Positions 19,287 to 28,170 of a DNA stretch of 64,000 nucleotides are shown in pieces; positions within the stretch are counted from its first letter, which is position 1, and every line of letters starts with the position of its first letter. The stretch comes from Roseateles puraquae (lineage in GTDB: Bacteria > Pseudomonadota > Gammaproteobacteria > Burkholderiales > Burkholderiaceae_C): the NCBI RefSeq assembly GCF_002205845.1, contig NZ_NISI01000003.1, forward strand, positions 186,001 through 250,000. The letters run 5' to 3'. The translations under genes and the position numbers were made by a program. Below the pieces are notes generated by a model. That model made no database searches and was not told the DNA's origin. It worked only from the letters and a program-made list of their open reading frames with translations.

Positions 19287-21508
19287 CAGCGCCCTCCCCC
19301 GAGCGCCGTGGCCGTCTCGCGGGCCCGCCAGGCCCGGCGCGTGGCCACGCCGATGGCCAGGCCGCCGGCGGCCAGCGCCAGCAGCGGCCACCACACCGGC
19401 TGGTTCCAGGCCGCGATGCTCCGCGCGCGGTCCTGCACGTCCACCCGCAGGTAGCGCGCGCGGTCCCGCACCACCACGCCGGGCTTGCCGTTGTGCACCC
19501 AGCGCTGGAACGCCAGCCCCGAGTAGCTCCAGAACCCCCAGGCCCAGGGCGCATCCTGGCGAACGATGTCGTTCATGCGCGCCATCACGGCCGCCTTCTC
19601 GGGGCCGTCTTCCAGCGACTGCAGCCGCTTGAACAGGCGGTCGAACTCCGGGTTGCTGTAGTTGGCCACGTTCTCGCCTTCGTGCAGGCTCTTGCTGTTC
19701 GGCCCGTAGAGCAGGAACAGGAAGTTCTCGGCGTCGGGGTAGTCGGCAAACCAGCCCCACCAGAAGATCTGGTGCTTGCCCTTGAGCACCTTCTCCTGGA
19801 ACTGGTTGAAGTCGGTGGCGCGCACATCCAGCTGGATGCCCAGCTTGGCGAACTGCCGCACCAGCCAGTCGTTCTCGGCCTTCAGTTCCGGCGTTACCAC
19901 CCGCTGGAAGTCGTAGTTCAGCACCAGGGGCTTGCCGGTCTTGGCGTCGCGTCCGCCGGGGTAGCCGGCCTCGTCCATCAGGCGCATCGCGTCTTCCAGC
20001 GGCCGGCGGACCGGTCGGCCGTTGACGAGTCGATGCGTGACCGGGTTGAACTCGCCGGGCTGGCCCTCCTTCGACCCGAACACCCCGGGCGGGATGATGC
20101 CGTGCGCCGCATCGCCGCCCTTGGCGCGGAAGATGCGGCCATAGCCTTCTTCCCAGTCGATGGCGATGGAGATGGCCTGGCGCAAGGCCCGGTTGCGGCG
20201 CTGCTGCTCGGGTGTGTCACCACGGCCCACCACCGGGTCCAGCCAGTTGAAGCCGAGGTACCAGTTGGTGATGTCCACATCCATGGGCAACTGGAAACCG
20301 CGTTCCTTGAAGAAGGCCTTCACCTCGTCGGAGTCGTCGCGGTCCACGCCGAGGTTCACACCCCAGTCGGCGCGGTCCATCTCCGGCAAGTCAAGGTAGC
20401 CCTGCTTGAACATCTCCTTGATGGGCAGCTCTTCCTTCACGTTCACCGCCACCACCTTGTCCACGAAGGGCAGGCGCTTGCCGCAATCATCCAGCCGGCC
20501 CGCCTCGCGGTCACCCGGGCTGCCATCGCAGGGATAGGTGTCGACGCGGTAGTTGGGGTTGCGGCTCATCACATGCCGCCGGTCCTGCACCGACTCGGTC
20601 ATCATGAAAGGCCCGCTGCCCACCGGCCATTGGTTCCAGCCCAGGCCGTTGGCGGCCATGCCGGGCTGGGCGTAGAAGGCATCCACCTCCCAGGGAATGG
20701 CAGACAGGAAATTGGTGGCCAGCCAGTACTGCCACTGCGGGTAGCGGCCTTTCAGGCGGATGCGCAGCAGGTGGTCATTCACGGCCTCGGCGCCAGCCAG
20801 GGGCCAGCGGCGCAGGTCCAGGAAAGGCTTGTCGGCCAAGGTCTGCGGCAGGCCGGCGAGCTGCTTCTCGCTCTCGCGGCGCAGCAGGGCCATGTAGTCG
20901 CGCAGGCCGATCACATGCTCCGAGAACACCGCCGCCAGGGGCGCCTCCACGCGCGGGCTGGCGTGGCGCTTGAGCGCGTAGACGAAGTCTTCGGCCACCA
21001 CCTCGCGGGTGCCGAGCTGGGCGAAGTCGAAAGGGCTGCGCTTGTCGCCGAGTTCGCCTGGCTTCAGGTGGTGGTAGCGGTACTGGCCCTGTGCATCCTT
21101 CGCGAAAGCGGGGTGGGGTGACCACTTCAAGCCCGGCCGGATCTCGATGTCGTACACCGCCTGCGCGATCTGGTCGTCCGGTGCGTCATCGGGCAGCCGG
21201 CGCCCCTGGGCGTCCAGGAAATAGGGGGTGGCCAGGGCCGCCGCCGCACGCGGGATGAGGGTGTAGGGCCGCTTGAGCGGGTGGTAGCCGTACGGCGGCT
21301 CGGTGATTTCGTAGGTGAAGGTGCTCTCGGGCGCGGTGTAGGACGAGGTCGGGTCCAGATAGCGCGGGGAGCGTTCCCGGAAGGCCATGTACAGCGCGTT
21401 CTCGCGCTCGGCCCCGGCGGGATGCGGGCTGTTGTTGCAGCCGACCAGCAGACCCAGCGCCAGCGCGCCCAAAGCCCCCTTGATCCAACCGCTCACCGAC
21501 AACACCAC
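19286..21508 (-). CDS. Oligopeptide ABC transporter substrate-binding protein (lipoprotein)
   Basis: 740 aa family-5 (OppA/DppA/YejA-type) solute-binding protein. The N-terminus GALGALALGLLVGCNNSP has a lipobox (LVGC), so it should be lipid-anchored in the periplasm. The binding-protein body includes YRVDTYPCDG, FNWLDPVVGRGDTPEQQRRNRALRQAISIAIDWEE and WFADYPDAENFLFLLYG. Unusually, the C-terminus adds a hydrophobic helix (WWPLLALAAGGLAIGVA, about residues 700-718) followed by Arg-rich residues, which suggests a second membrane anchor. Start is GTG 21508 with a GAAGGG upstream. First gene of the four-gene transporter. Confidence 0.9.
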   Translation of the reverse strand: MVLSVSGWIKGALGALALGLLVGCNNSPHPAGAERENALYMAFRERSPRYLDPTSSYTAPESTFTYEITEPPYGYHPLKRPYTLIPRAAAALATPYFLDAQGRRLPDDAPDDQIAQAVYDIEIRPGLKWSPHPAFAKDAQGQYRYHHLKPGELGDKRSPFDFAQLGTREVVAEDFVYALKRHASPRVEAPLAAVFSEHVIGLRDYMALLRRESEKQLAGLPQTLADKPFLDLRRWPLAGAEAVNDHLLRIRLKGRYPQWQYWLATNFLSAIPWEVDAFYAQPGMAANGLGWNQWPVGSGPFMMTESVQDRRHVMSRNPNYRVDTYPCDGSPGDREAGRLDDCGKRLPFVDKVVAVNVKEELPIKEMFKQGYLDLPEMDRADWGVNLGVDRDDSDEVKAFFKERGFQLPMDVDITNWYLGFNWLDPVVGRGDTPEQQRRNRALRQAISIAIDWEEGYGRIFRAKGGDAAHGIIPPGVFGSKEGQPGEFNPVTHRLVNGRPVRRPLEDAMRLMDEAGYPGGRDAKTGKPLVLNYDFQRVVTPELKAENDWLVRQFAKLGIQLDVRATDFNQFQEKVLKGKHQIFWWGWFADYPDAENFLFLLYGPNSKSLHEGENVANYSNPEFDRLFKRLQSLEDGPEKAAVMARMNDIVRQDAPWAWGFWSYSGLAFQRWVHNGKPGVVVRDRARYLRVDVQDRARSIAAWNQPVWWPLLALAAGGLAIGVATRRAWRARETATALGGGR

Positions 21509-21535
21509 GCCAACCCTTCACCTTCAGAAAGACAC

Positions 21536-21558
21536 ACGCCCCGGCATGGACCGGGGCG
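21536..21558 (-). terminator. Hairpin between ldcA and the ABC transporter operon
   Basis: Inverted repeat CGCCCCGG...CCGGGGCG, followed on the minus strand by TGTGTCTTT. The T-run is weak, so it may attenuate rather than fully stop transcription from ldcA into the transporter genes. Confidence 0.55.
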
Positions 21559-21638
21559 CGGCGCAAATCATAGAGGCGGGAAGCTCGCTTCACCGCCGCC
21601 AAGCTGTCGCCCGCCGGCTGTGAAAACCCGGGGTGTCT

Positions 21639-22601
21639 TCAGTGATGGGCGTGGTCGTGATCGTGCGCGTGGTGGTGCGCCAGGCGCGCATCCGACTGCC
21701 AGCCCAGGATGGCCTCGCGGCCCTGCACGAACATCTCGACCGTCGCCCCCACCGGCAGGCAGACCTTGGTGCGGATATGGCCGAAGGGCAGCCCCGTCAG
21801 CACCGGCGTGCGGGTGCGCGAGCGCAACGCGCCCACGGCGTCCTTGATGCCGTAGCCGCGGTCCAGCGGCGACTTGGCCGCACCGCTGAAATCGCCCAGC
21901 AGCACGGCCGCCTGCGCATCGATGACGCCGGCCTGCTGCAGCTGCAGCAGCATGCGCTCCACGCGGTAAGGATGCTCGTTGATGTCTTCCAGGAAGAGCA
22001 CGCCGCCCTTCACCTTGGGCCAGTGCGGCGTGCCCAGCAGCGAGCACAGCACCGTGAGGTTGCCGCCCCACAGCCGGCCGCGCACCTCCAGGCCATCGAA
22101 CTCGGCCGTCGGCGCGCGAAAGCCCACCGCCTCCAGTGCGCCGCTCATGGCCTCCAGGAAGCAGTCGCGCGTCACCTCGTCGACGCCGCCGTCGGCCTCG
22201 CTGCGGCCGAAGTCGTCACACGCCAGCGGGCCGGCCCACATCGACAGGCCCTTCTTGCGGGCGATCAGGCCGTTCTGCAGCGCGGTCAGGTCGCTGTAGC
22301 CCACCCAGCGGGTGCCGTGCTCGATGCTGCGCGCGACGCGATCCCAGTCGATCTGGTCGAGCAGCCGGGTCATGCCATAGCCACCGCGGGTGGCCAGGGC
22401 GACGGACGGCGCGGCATCGGCCACGCGATGCAGCGCAGCGAGCCGGGTGGCGTCATCGCCCGCAAAGCGCTGATGGCGGGCCAGCGCATCGGCATCCACG
22501 GTCACGTCGAAGCCCAGCTGCCCGAGGCGGCGCGCCGCGCGCTTGAGGTTCTCGGCCTTGGCCAGGGCGCCCGCGGGCGTGAACAGCGTCAGGGAGGTCA
22601 T
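21639..22601 (-). CDS. ldcA: LD-carboxypeptidase (murein peptide carboxypeptidase)
   Basis: Peptidase family S66 enzyme, 320 aa. It removes the terminal D-Ala from cytoplasmic murein tetrapeptides during peptidoglycan recycling. The nucleophile is S103 in the GYSDLTAL motif; TRGGYGMTRLLD precedes it, and LWGGNLTVLCSLLGT, ED(INEHPYRVERML) and GLPFGHIRTKVCLPVGA complete the family signature. The C-terminus ends in an unusual His/Asp-rich tail (ARLAHHHAHDHDHAHH). The ATG at 22601 overlaps the tadA stop by one base. Located directly upstream of the oligopeptide ABC importer on the same strand. Confidence 0.93.
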   Translation of the reverse strand: MTSLTLFTPAGALAKAENLKRAARRLGQLGFDVTVDADALARHQRFAGDDATRLAALHRVADAAPSVALATRGGYGMTRLLDQIDWDRVARSIEHGTRWVGYSDLTALQNGLIARKKGLSMWAGPLACDDFGRSEADGGVDEVTRDCFLEAMSGALEAVGFRAPTAEFDGLEVRGRLWGGNLTVLCSLLGTPHWPKVKGGVLFLEDINEHPYRVERMLLQLQQAGVIDAQAAVLLGDFSGAAKSPLDRGYGIKDAVGALRSRTRTPVLTGLPFGHIRTKVCLPVGATVEMFVQGREAILGWQSDARLAHHHAHDHDHAHH

Positions 22602-23143
22602 CAGGTGTCGTCCAGGTGCGTGGCTTCGCCGGTCGGGATCAGCCCTTGGCGCTCGGCGCGCCGCGCGCGGGCGGCCTCGCGGCGCTCGTTGAAGAAGTCG
22701 CGCAACAGCTGGGCCGAGGCCTCGGCCATGAGGCCGCCCTCGATGCGCGTGTGGTGATTGAGTTGCGGCTGGCCGAACAGGTCGATGACCGATCCAGCCA
22801 CGCCCGTCTTGGGGTCGCGGGTGGCGAACACCACGCGCTTGAACCGGGCATGCATCAACGCCATGGCGCACATCGCGCAAGGCTCCAGCGTCACGTACAG
22901 CTCGCACTCGGGCAGCCGGTAGTTCTCCAGCAGCGTGGCGGCATGGCGCAGGGCCACGATCTCAGCATGGGCCGTGGGGTCATGGGTGGTGATCGGCCGG
23001 TTGTAGCCGGTCGCGATCACCTGGCCACCGCGCGTGATGACCGCGCCCACGGGCACCTCGCCCACGAGCCAGGCGTTGTGGGCCTGGTCCAGCGCAAGCC
23101 GCATCGCGTACTCATCCGCGGGCGTGAAAAGAGGCTCGTTCAT
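22601..23143 (-). CDS. tadA: tRNA adenosine(34) deaminase
   Basis: TadA converts adenosine to inosine at tRNA-Arg wobble position 34. The 180 aa protein has the zinc and catalytic residues H59 and E61 (TAHAEIVAL) and C89 and C92 (EPCAMCAMA). After the deaminase core there is a ~25-residue basic extension (RREAARARRAERQGL). I chose the ATG at 23143; an in-frame ATG 18 to 21 bases upstream is also possible. Translationally coupled to ldcA. Confidence 0.94.
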   Translation of the reverse strand: MNEPLFTPADEYAMRLALDQAHNAWLVGEVPVGAVITRGGQVIATGYNRPITTHDPTAHAEIVALRHAATLLENYRLPECELYVTLEPCAMCAMALMHARFKRVVFATRDPKTGVAGSVIDLFGQPQLNHHTRIEGGLMAEASAQLLRDFFNERREAARARRAERQGLIPTGEATHLDDT

Positions 23144-23179
23144 CAGGGGCGGCAGTGTACCCATGGCATGCTTTCGCCC

Positions 23180-23827
23180 ATGACGGATCTGGCCCTCCAC
23201 GCGCTTGGCGAAGCAGCCCTGTGCTGCACCCTGCCCGCGCCCGTGACGCTGGAGCAGCAGCAACGCCTGTGGCAACTCGCCGCCGCACTGGCCCGGCGGG
23301 CCGACGTGCGCGACATCACGCCCGGGATGAACAACCTCACCTTCGGCTTCGACCCACTGCGCACCGATCCGGCCACCCTCGAAGCGGCGGTGCAAGGCCT
23401 TTGGGCCGCACCCGCCCGCGCCCGCGCCCTGGGTCGCCGGGTGGACATCCCGGTGCACTACGGCGGCGACGATGGCCCGGACCTTGCCGATGTCGCCCGC
23501 CACTGCGGCCTGTCGACCGACGACGTGGTGAGGCGGCACACGGCGGCCGAATACGTCGTGTACTTCATCGGCTTCCAGCCCGGCTTTGCCTACCTGGGCG
23601 GGCTGGACGAATCGCTGCACACACCCCGCCGTGCCGAGCCGCGGGTGGCCGTGCCGGCGGGCAGCGTGGGCATCGGCGGCGCGCAGACGGGCATCTATCC
23701 GCTGGTCACGCCAGGCGGCTGGCAGTTGATTGGCCGCACCGCCCTGCCCTTGTTCGACCCCACCGCCGAGCCGCCCACGCGCCTGGCGCCGGGCGACCGG
23801 GTGCGCTTCGTGGCCATGCCGTCATGA
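23180..23827 (+). CDS. pxpB: 5-oxoprolinase subunit PxpB
   Basis: 215 aa subunit of the ATP-dependent 5-oxoprolinase PxpABC, which opens pyroglutamate (5-oxoproline) to glutamate. It has the KipI/PxpB signature: ITPGMNNLTFGFDPL, then VPVHYGG-like IPVHYGGDDGPDL, IGFQPGFAYLGGL and PAGSVGIGGAQTGIYPLVTPGGWQLIGRT. Start ATG 23180 chosen; divergent from tadA with a 36 bp gap. The stop overlaps the pxpC start by four bases. Confidence 0.95.
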   Translation: MTDLALHALGEAALCCTLPAPVTLEQQQRLWQLAAALARRADVRDITPGMNNLTFGFDPLRTDPATLEAAVQGLWAAPARARALGRRVDIPVHYGGDDGPDLADVARHCGLSTDDVVRRHTAAEYVVYFIGFQPGFAYLGGLDESLHTPRRAEPRVAVPAGSVGIGGAQTGIYPLVTPGGWQLIGRTALPLFDPTAEPPTRLAPGDRVRFVAMPS

Positions 23828-24765
23828 TCGAGCTGCTCAAGGCCGGGCCGTTGACCACCGTGCAGGACCTGGGCCGCATGGCCTGGCGTGACCGCGGCAT
23901 CAGCCGTTGCGGCGCGCTCGACGACCTGGCCCTGTGCCAGGCCAATCTGCTGGTGGGCAACGATGTCGGGGCGGCGGGGCTGGAGTTCACCCTGGGCCCA
24001 GCCCTGCTGCGACTGCAGGCCGACGGCTGGCTGGCCCTGACCGGCACTGACAGCCCGGCAGCGCTCGATGGCCAGCCGGTGCGCCCCGGCTGGCGCACCC
24101 GCGTGCAAGCCGGCCAGGTCCTGAAGATCGCCGCCCCGCGCGAGCGCATGCGAACGGTGCTGGCCGTCAGCGGCGGCATCGATGTGCCACTGGCCCTGGG
24201 CTCGCGCAGCACCGATCTGAAGGCAGGATTCGGCGGCCTGAACGGCCGCGCCTTGAGGGACGGCGACCAGCTCCCCTGGCACCCGCCGCCCGTTCAGCAC
24301 CATGCGGCCCCACGCCAGATCGGCCTGAGACCGCCCTCCTGGACGGCTGAGGTACGCGTGCTGCCCGGCCCGGAGCATGACCAGTTCACGCTGCAGGCCC
24401 GGCAGGCGCTGTTCGAAGCCGACTGGACACTCACCCCCCAGAGCAACCGCATGGGCTTTCGCTTCGCCGGCCCGGTGCTCGCGCGGGCTGCTGGCGGCGA
24501 CCTGCCCTCGCACGGGGTGCTGCCCGGCGTCATCCAGGTGCCGCCCTCGGGCCAGCCCATCGTGCTGCTGGCCGATGCGCAGACGACCGGCGGCTACCCC
24601 AAGATCGGCGTGGTCATCCGCGCCGACCTCTGGAAGCTCGCACAGCTGCGCCTGGGTGGCACGCTGCGCTTCCTGCCCTGCACCCGCGAGGAGGCCGTCG
24701 CCGCGCTGCGCGACCGCGAGGCCGAACTCGACGCCTTGAAAGTGGCCCTATGCCTATCGACCTGA
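23824..24765 (+). CDS. pxpC: 5-oxoprolinase subunit PxpC
   Basis: 313 aa second regulatory/catalytic subunit (KipA-type carboxyltransferase-like domain). It begins [23 protein letters not shown] and has [41 protein letters not shown] and a C-terminal [16 protein letters not shown] segment with [16 protein letters not shown] overlap with pxpB and 16 bp overlap with pxpA indicate a tightly coupled operon. Confidence 0.95.
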   Translation: MIELLKAGPLTTVQDLGRMAWRDRGISRCGALDDLALCQANLLVGNDVGAAGLEFTLGPALLRLQADGWLALTGTDSPAALDGQPVRPGWRTRVQAGQVLKIAAPRERMRTVLAVSGGIDVPLALGSRSTDLKAGFGGLNGRALRDGDQLPWHPPPVQHHAAPRQIGLRPPSWTAEVRVLPGPEHDQFTLQARQALFEADWTLTPQSNRMGFRFAGPVLARAAGGDLPSHGVLPGVIQVPPSGQPIVLLADAQTTGGYPKIGVVIRADLWKLAQLRLGGTLRFLPCTREEAVAALRDREAELDALKVALCLST

Positions 24766-25484
24766 ATGCCGATCTCGGTGAAGGCGCGCCCGACGACGCC
24801 GAGCTGCTCGCCCTCGTCACGTCTGCCAACATCGCCTGCGGCTGGCATGCCGGTGACGCCCGGCTGATGCAGGCCGCCGTCCGCGCGGCCCTGGCCCGCG
24901 GGGTGGCCATCGGCGCGCATCCGAGCTACCCCGACCGCGAGAACTTCGGCCGCAGCGAGATGAACCTGTCGCCCGACGACGTACGCGCCGACGTGATCTA
25001 CCAGGTCGGCGCCCTCGCGGCGCTCGTGCACGCGGCGGGCGGCCAGCTGCATCACGTCAAGCCGCATGGCGCGCTCTATAACCAGGCCGCGCGGGACCCC
25101 TCGCTGGCGGACGCCATCGTCGACGCCGTGCGCGCGGTGGACCCGAGCCTTGCCATCTACGGTCTGGCCGGTGGCGAACTGCTGCAGGCCGCCGAGCGTG
25201 CAGGCCTGCGCGCGGTCGCGGAGGTCTTCGCAGACCGTGGCTACCGGGCCGATGGCAGCCTCGTGCCGCGCAGCCAGCCCGGCGCCCTGATCCATGACAC
25301 CGGCGAGGCCGTGGCGCGCAGCCTGCGCATGGTGCAGGAAGGCGTGGTGCAGGCCGTCACCGGCGAGACCGTGCCGATTCAGGCCCAGACCCTGTGCCTG
25401 CATGGCGACGGCCCACACGCCCTGGCCTTTGCCCGCGCGCTGCGCCAGGCGCTGACCTCGGCCGGCATCACGCTTCAGCCCTGA
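24750..25484 (+). CDS. pxpA: 5-oxoprolinase subunit PxpA (LamB/YcsF family)
   Basis: 244 aa LamB/YcsF family subunit. The signature DLNADLGEG at the N-terminus, the [12 protein letters not shown] motif, [15 protein letters not shown] and [10 protein letters not shown] are all present. Together with PxpB and PxpC it forms the prokaryotic 5-oxoprolinase. It overlaps pxpC by 16 bp and is followed after nine bases by a DUF969 membrane protein. Confidence 0.96.
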   Translation: MPIDLNADLGEGAPDDAELLALVTSANIACGWHAGDARLMQAAVRAALARGVAIGAHPSYPDRENFGRSEMNLSPDDVRADVIYQVGALAALVHAAGGQLHHVKPHGALYNQAARDPSLADAIVDAVRAVDPSLAIYGLAGGELLQAAERAGLRAVAEVFADRGYRADGSLVPRSQPGALIHDTGEAVARSLRMVQEGVVQAVTGETVPIQAQTLCLHGDGPHALAFARALRQALTSAGITLQP

Positions 25485-25493
25485 AGAACGACC

Positions 25494-26210
25494 ATGACCC
25501 TGCCTGCAACCGTCTCGCTGTGGCCGCTGATCGGCGTGGCCGTCGTCATCGTCGGCTTCGTACTGCGCTTCAACCCCATCGTGGTGGTCACGGTGGCTGG
25601 CCTGGCCACCGGCCTGGCGGCCAAGCTGCCGCCCGACCTCATCCTCGCCAAGCTCGGCACCGGCTTCGTGAAGACGCGCAACCTGCCCCTCACGCTGCTG
25701 CTGCCGCTGCCCGTCATCGGCCTGCTGGAGCGGCACGGCCTGCGCGAGCGGGCCCAGGCCTGGATTGCCGGCATCCGGTCGGCCACCGCAGGGCGGCTGC
25801 TCATCGTCTACCTGTTCATCCGCGAGTCCGCCGCGGCCATGGGCCTCACGCTGGTGGGCGGCCACGCCCCGATGGTGCGCCCACTGGTCGCCCCCATGAC
25901 CGAGGCCGCCGCGGAGCAGACCCACGGCCCGCTGCCCCCGGCCGTGCGCGACCGCCTGAAGGCCCTCGCCGCCGCGACCGACAACGTGGGCCTGTTCTTC
26001 GGCGAGGACATCTTCGTGGCCTTCGGCTCCATCGTGCTGATGCAAACCTTCCTGGCCGAGAACGGCATCGTCACCGACCCGCTGCACATCGCGCTGTGGG
26101 GCATCCCGACGGCGATTGCCGCCTTCGTGATCCACGCGGCCCGGCTGCTGCGGCTGGACCGGCAACTGCCCGCGCTCATCGCGCGCGAGGGCGCCAAGGC
26201 TGCGCCATGA
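25494..26210 (+). CDS. DUF969 membrane protein, putative transport subunit
   Basis: 238 aa inner-membrane protein of family DUF969. Hydrophobic segments occur near residues 8-26, 31-45, 62-78 (LTLLLPLPVIGLLERHG), 100-115, 155-175 and 195-212. The segments FVKTRNLPLTL and TDNVGLFFGEDIFVAFGSIVLMQ are characteristic. It is always paired with DUF979, here directly after (4 bp overlap), and the pair sits in the pxp operon. I infer a two-part permease for 5-oxoproline or a related acid; this function is not shown by the sequence itself. Confidence 0.88.
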   Translation: MTLPATVSLWPLIGVAVVIVGFVLRFNPIVVVTVAGLATGLAAKLPPDLILAKLGTGFVKTRNLPLTLLLPLPVIGLLERHGLRERAQAWIAGIRSATAGRLLIVYLFIRESAAAMGLTLVGGHAPMVRPLVAPMTEAAAEQTHGPLPPAVRDRLKALAAATDNVGLFFGEDIFVAFGSIVLMQTFLAENGIVTDPLHIALWGIPTAIAAFVIHAARLLRLDRQLPALIAREGAKAAP

Positions 26211-27163
26211 CGGCTCTGCTCACGCTCGACCATCTCTACCTGCTCACCGGCGCCGCCCTGCTGGCCGTGGCCGCCTTGGCCTGCGCGGACCGGGCCAACC
26301 CGCGGCGCTGGAGCAGTGGGTTGTTCTGGGCGCTGTGGGCCGTCATCTACCTGGCCGGCGACGTGCTGCCGGCGGTCGTCAACGGCCTCATCGTGCTGAT
26401 GCTCGCCGCGCTGGGCGGCCTGGGCGGGGTATCGCTCGGCCGGCACGGCACGCGCAGCGTGGAGCAGCGCCAGGCCAGCGCGGCACGGCATGGCAACCGG
26501 CTCTTCCTGCCCATCCTGGCCATCTCGGCCACGGCCCTGGCTGGCAGCCTCACGCTGAAGGACGTGAGCGCCTTCGGCCACCTGCTGGTAGACCCGAAAA
26601 GCGTCACCCTGGCCAGCGTCGGGCTGGGCGCGTTGGTGGGCCTGGCTGCGGCGCTCTGGATGACGCGGGAGCGACCGATGCAAGTGCTGCACGAGTCGCG
26701 CCGGCTGCTGGAGATCATGGGGCCGGCGGTCATCCTGCCGCAGATGCTCGCCACGCTCGGCCTGCTGTTCACCGATGCCGGCGTCGGCCGCGCGGTGGCG
26801 GCAATCGCAACCCAGACCCTGCCCGTGGACAGCGCCTGGCTGGCTGCGGCGGCCTACGGCCTGGGCATGGCGGCCTTCACCATGGTCATGGGCAATGCCT
26901 TCGCCGCGTTCCCGGTGATGACCGCGGGCATCGGCATTCCCATCCTCGTGGGGCTGCACCATGGCAACCCGGCCGTAATGGCCGCCATCGGCATGTTCTG
27001 CGGCTACTGCGGCACCTTGATGACGCCCATGGCCGCCAACTTCAATGTCATCCCGGCGGCGCTGCTGGAGCTGAAAGACCGCAACGCCGTCATCCGGGCC
27101 CAGTGGCCGACCGCGTTGATGCTGCTGGCCGTGAACATCGTGTTGCTGCGCGTGTTCATGTGA
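26207..27163 (+). CDS. DUF979 membrane protein, putative transport subunit
   Basis: 318 aa multi-spanning protein of family DUF979, partner of the preceding DUF969 protein. Characteristic parts: GDVLPAVVNGLIVLMLAALGG, GRAVAAIATQTLPVDS, and FTMVMGNAFAAFPVMTAGIG near residue 225-245, then YCGTLMTPMAANFNVIPAALL. About eight membrane helices are likely. ATG at 26207 overlaps DUF969 by four bases and its stop overlaps the DUF72 GTG start. Transport of pyroglutamate is inferred from context only. Confidence 0.88.
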   Translation: MTALLTLDHLYLLTGAALLAVAALACADRANPRRWSSGLFWALWAVIYLAGDVLPAVVNGLIVLMLAALGGLGGVSLGRHGTRSVEQRQASAARHGNRLFLPILAISATALAGSLTLKDVSAFGHLLVDPKSVTLASVGLGALVGLAAALWMTRERPMQVLHESRRLLEIMGPAVILPQMLATLGLLFTDAGVGRAVAAIATQTLPVDSAWLAAAAYGLGMAAFTMVMGNAFAAFPVMTAGIGIPILVGLHHGNPAVMAAIGMFCGYCGTLMTPMAANFNVIPAALLELKDRNAVIRAQWPTALMLLAVNIVLLRVFM

Positions 27164-28170
27164 CGGACCTCCAGGACGATCTCTTCGGCCAGGCGCCGCG
27201 GCCGGCGGCTCGGCCCCAAGGCGTGCAGCCCGTGCCCGCCAGCGACGACGACCGGGCGCTGGCGGCACGCCTGTCGCCGCATGTGCACCTGGGTACGTCG
27301 ACCTGGAGCTATCCCGGCTGGCAGGGCCTGGTGTGGGCGGGCCGGCACAGCGAGAGCCTGCTGTCGCGCAGCGGGCTGCCGGCCTATGCGGCGCATCCGC
27401 TGCTGCGGGCCGTGGGCATCGACCGCGGCTTATACCGGCCGCTTGCCGCAAGCGACTTCCAACGCCATGCGGAACAGGTGCCACCCGGCTTCCGGTTCAC
27501 GGTCAAGGCACCGAGCCTCGTGACCGACGCCGTGCTGCGCCAGGAAGAGGGCCGCGGGCAGCAGCCCAACCCACTCTTTCTGGACCCGTCGGTGGCGCAG
27601 TCAGACTTCATCGAGCCCGCGGTGGAGGGACTGGGCGCCACGGTGGGCGCGCTGGTCTTCCAGATCAGTCCGCTGCCGGCGGCCAGACTGGCGGCGATGA
27701 ACGAGCAGTTCGACCGTTTGCACAGGCTGTTGCTTGCCCTGCCCCGCTTGCCGCACGGTGTGGTGGCCGTCGAGGTGCGCGACGCCGCATGGCTGACGCC
27801 TGAGCTGACCGCGCTGCTGCGCGACACCGGCGCACGCTACTGCCTGGGCTTGCATCCCAAGCTGCCGCCGCTGCAAGAGCAGCTGCCCTTGTTGCGAGCC
27901 CTGTGGCCCGGTGCCCTGGTCGTGCGCTGGAACCTCAACCGGCTGCACGGCCCCTACGGCTATGAAACGGCCGAGAAGCGCTACGGCGAGTTCAACCGCC
28001 TGATGGACCCCGACCCGCAGACCCGGGCGGAGCTCGCCCGCATCATCCGCGGCACGACCGGCGCAGGCCAGGACGCCTTCGTCACCATCTCCAACAAGGC
28101 CGAGGGCTCCGCACCCCTGAGCGTGCGCGCCCTGGCCCAGGCCATCACCGGCGACGCGCCCGGCGGTTGA
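27160..28170 (+). CDS. DUF72 domain-containing protein
   Basis: 336 aa protein of family DUF72 (TIM-barrel-like, YecE). The family core begins at HLGTSTWSYPGW (residues ~43-55); VPPGFRFTVKAPSLVTDAVLR, VFQISPLPA and VAVEVRDAAWL follow, then VRWNLNRLHGPYGYETAEKRYGEFNRL. The start is GTG 27160, overlapping the DUF979 stop as GTGA. Function of the family is unknown. It is the last gene of the pxp operon; the link with pyroglutamate metabolism may be only positional. Confidence 0.87.
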   Translation: MTDLQDDLFGQAPRPAARPQGVQPVPASDDDRALAARLSPHVHLGTSTWSYPGWQGLVWAGRHSESLLSRSGLPAYAAHPLLRAVGIDRGLYRPLAASDFQRHAEQVPPGFRFTVKAPSLVTDAVLRQEEGRGQQPNPLFLDPSVAQSDFIEPAVEGLGATVGALVFQISPLPAARLAAMNEQFDRLHRLLLALPRLPHGVVAVEVRDAAWLTPELTALLRDTGARYCLGLHPKLPPLQEQLPLLRALWPGALVVRWNLNRLHGPYGYETAEKRYGEFNRLMDPDPQTRAELARIIRGTTGAGQDAFVTISNKAEGSAPLSVRALAQAITGDAPGG

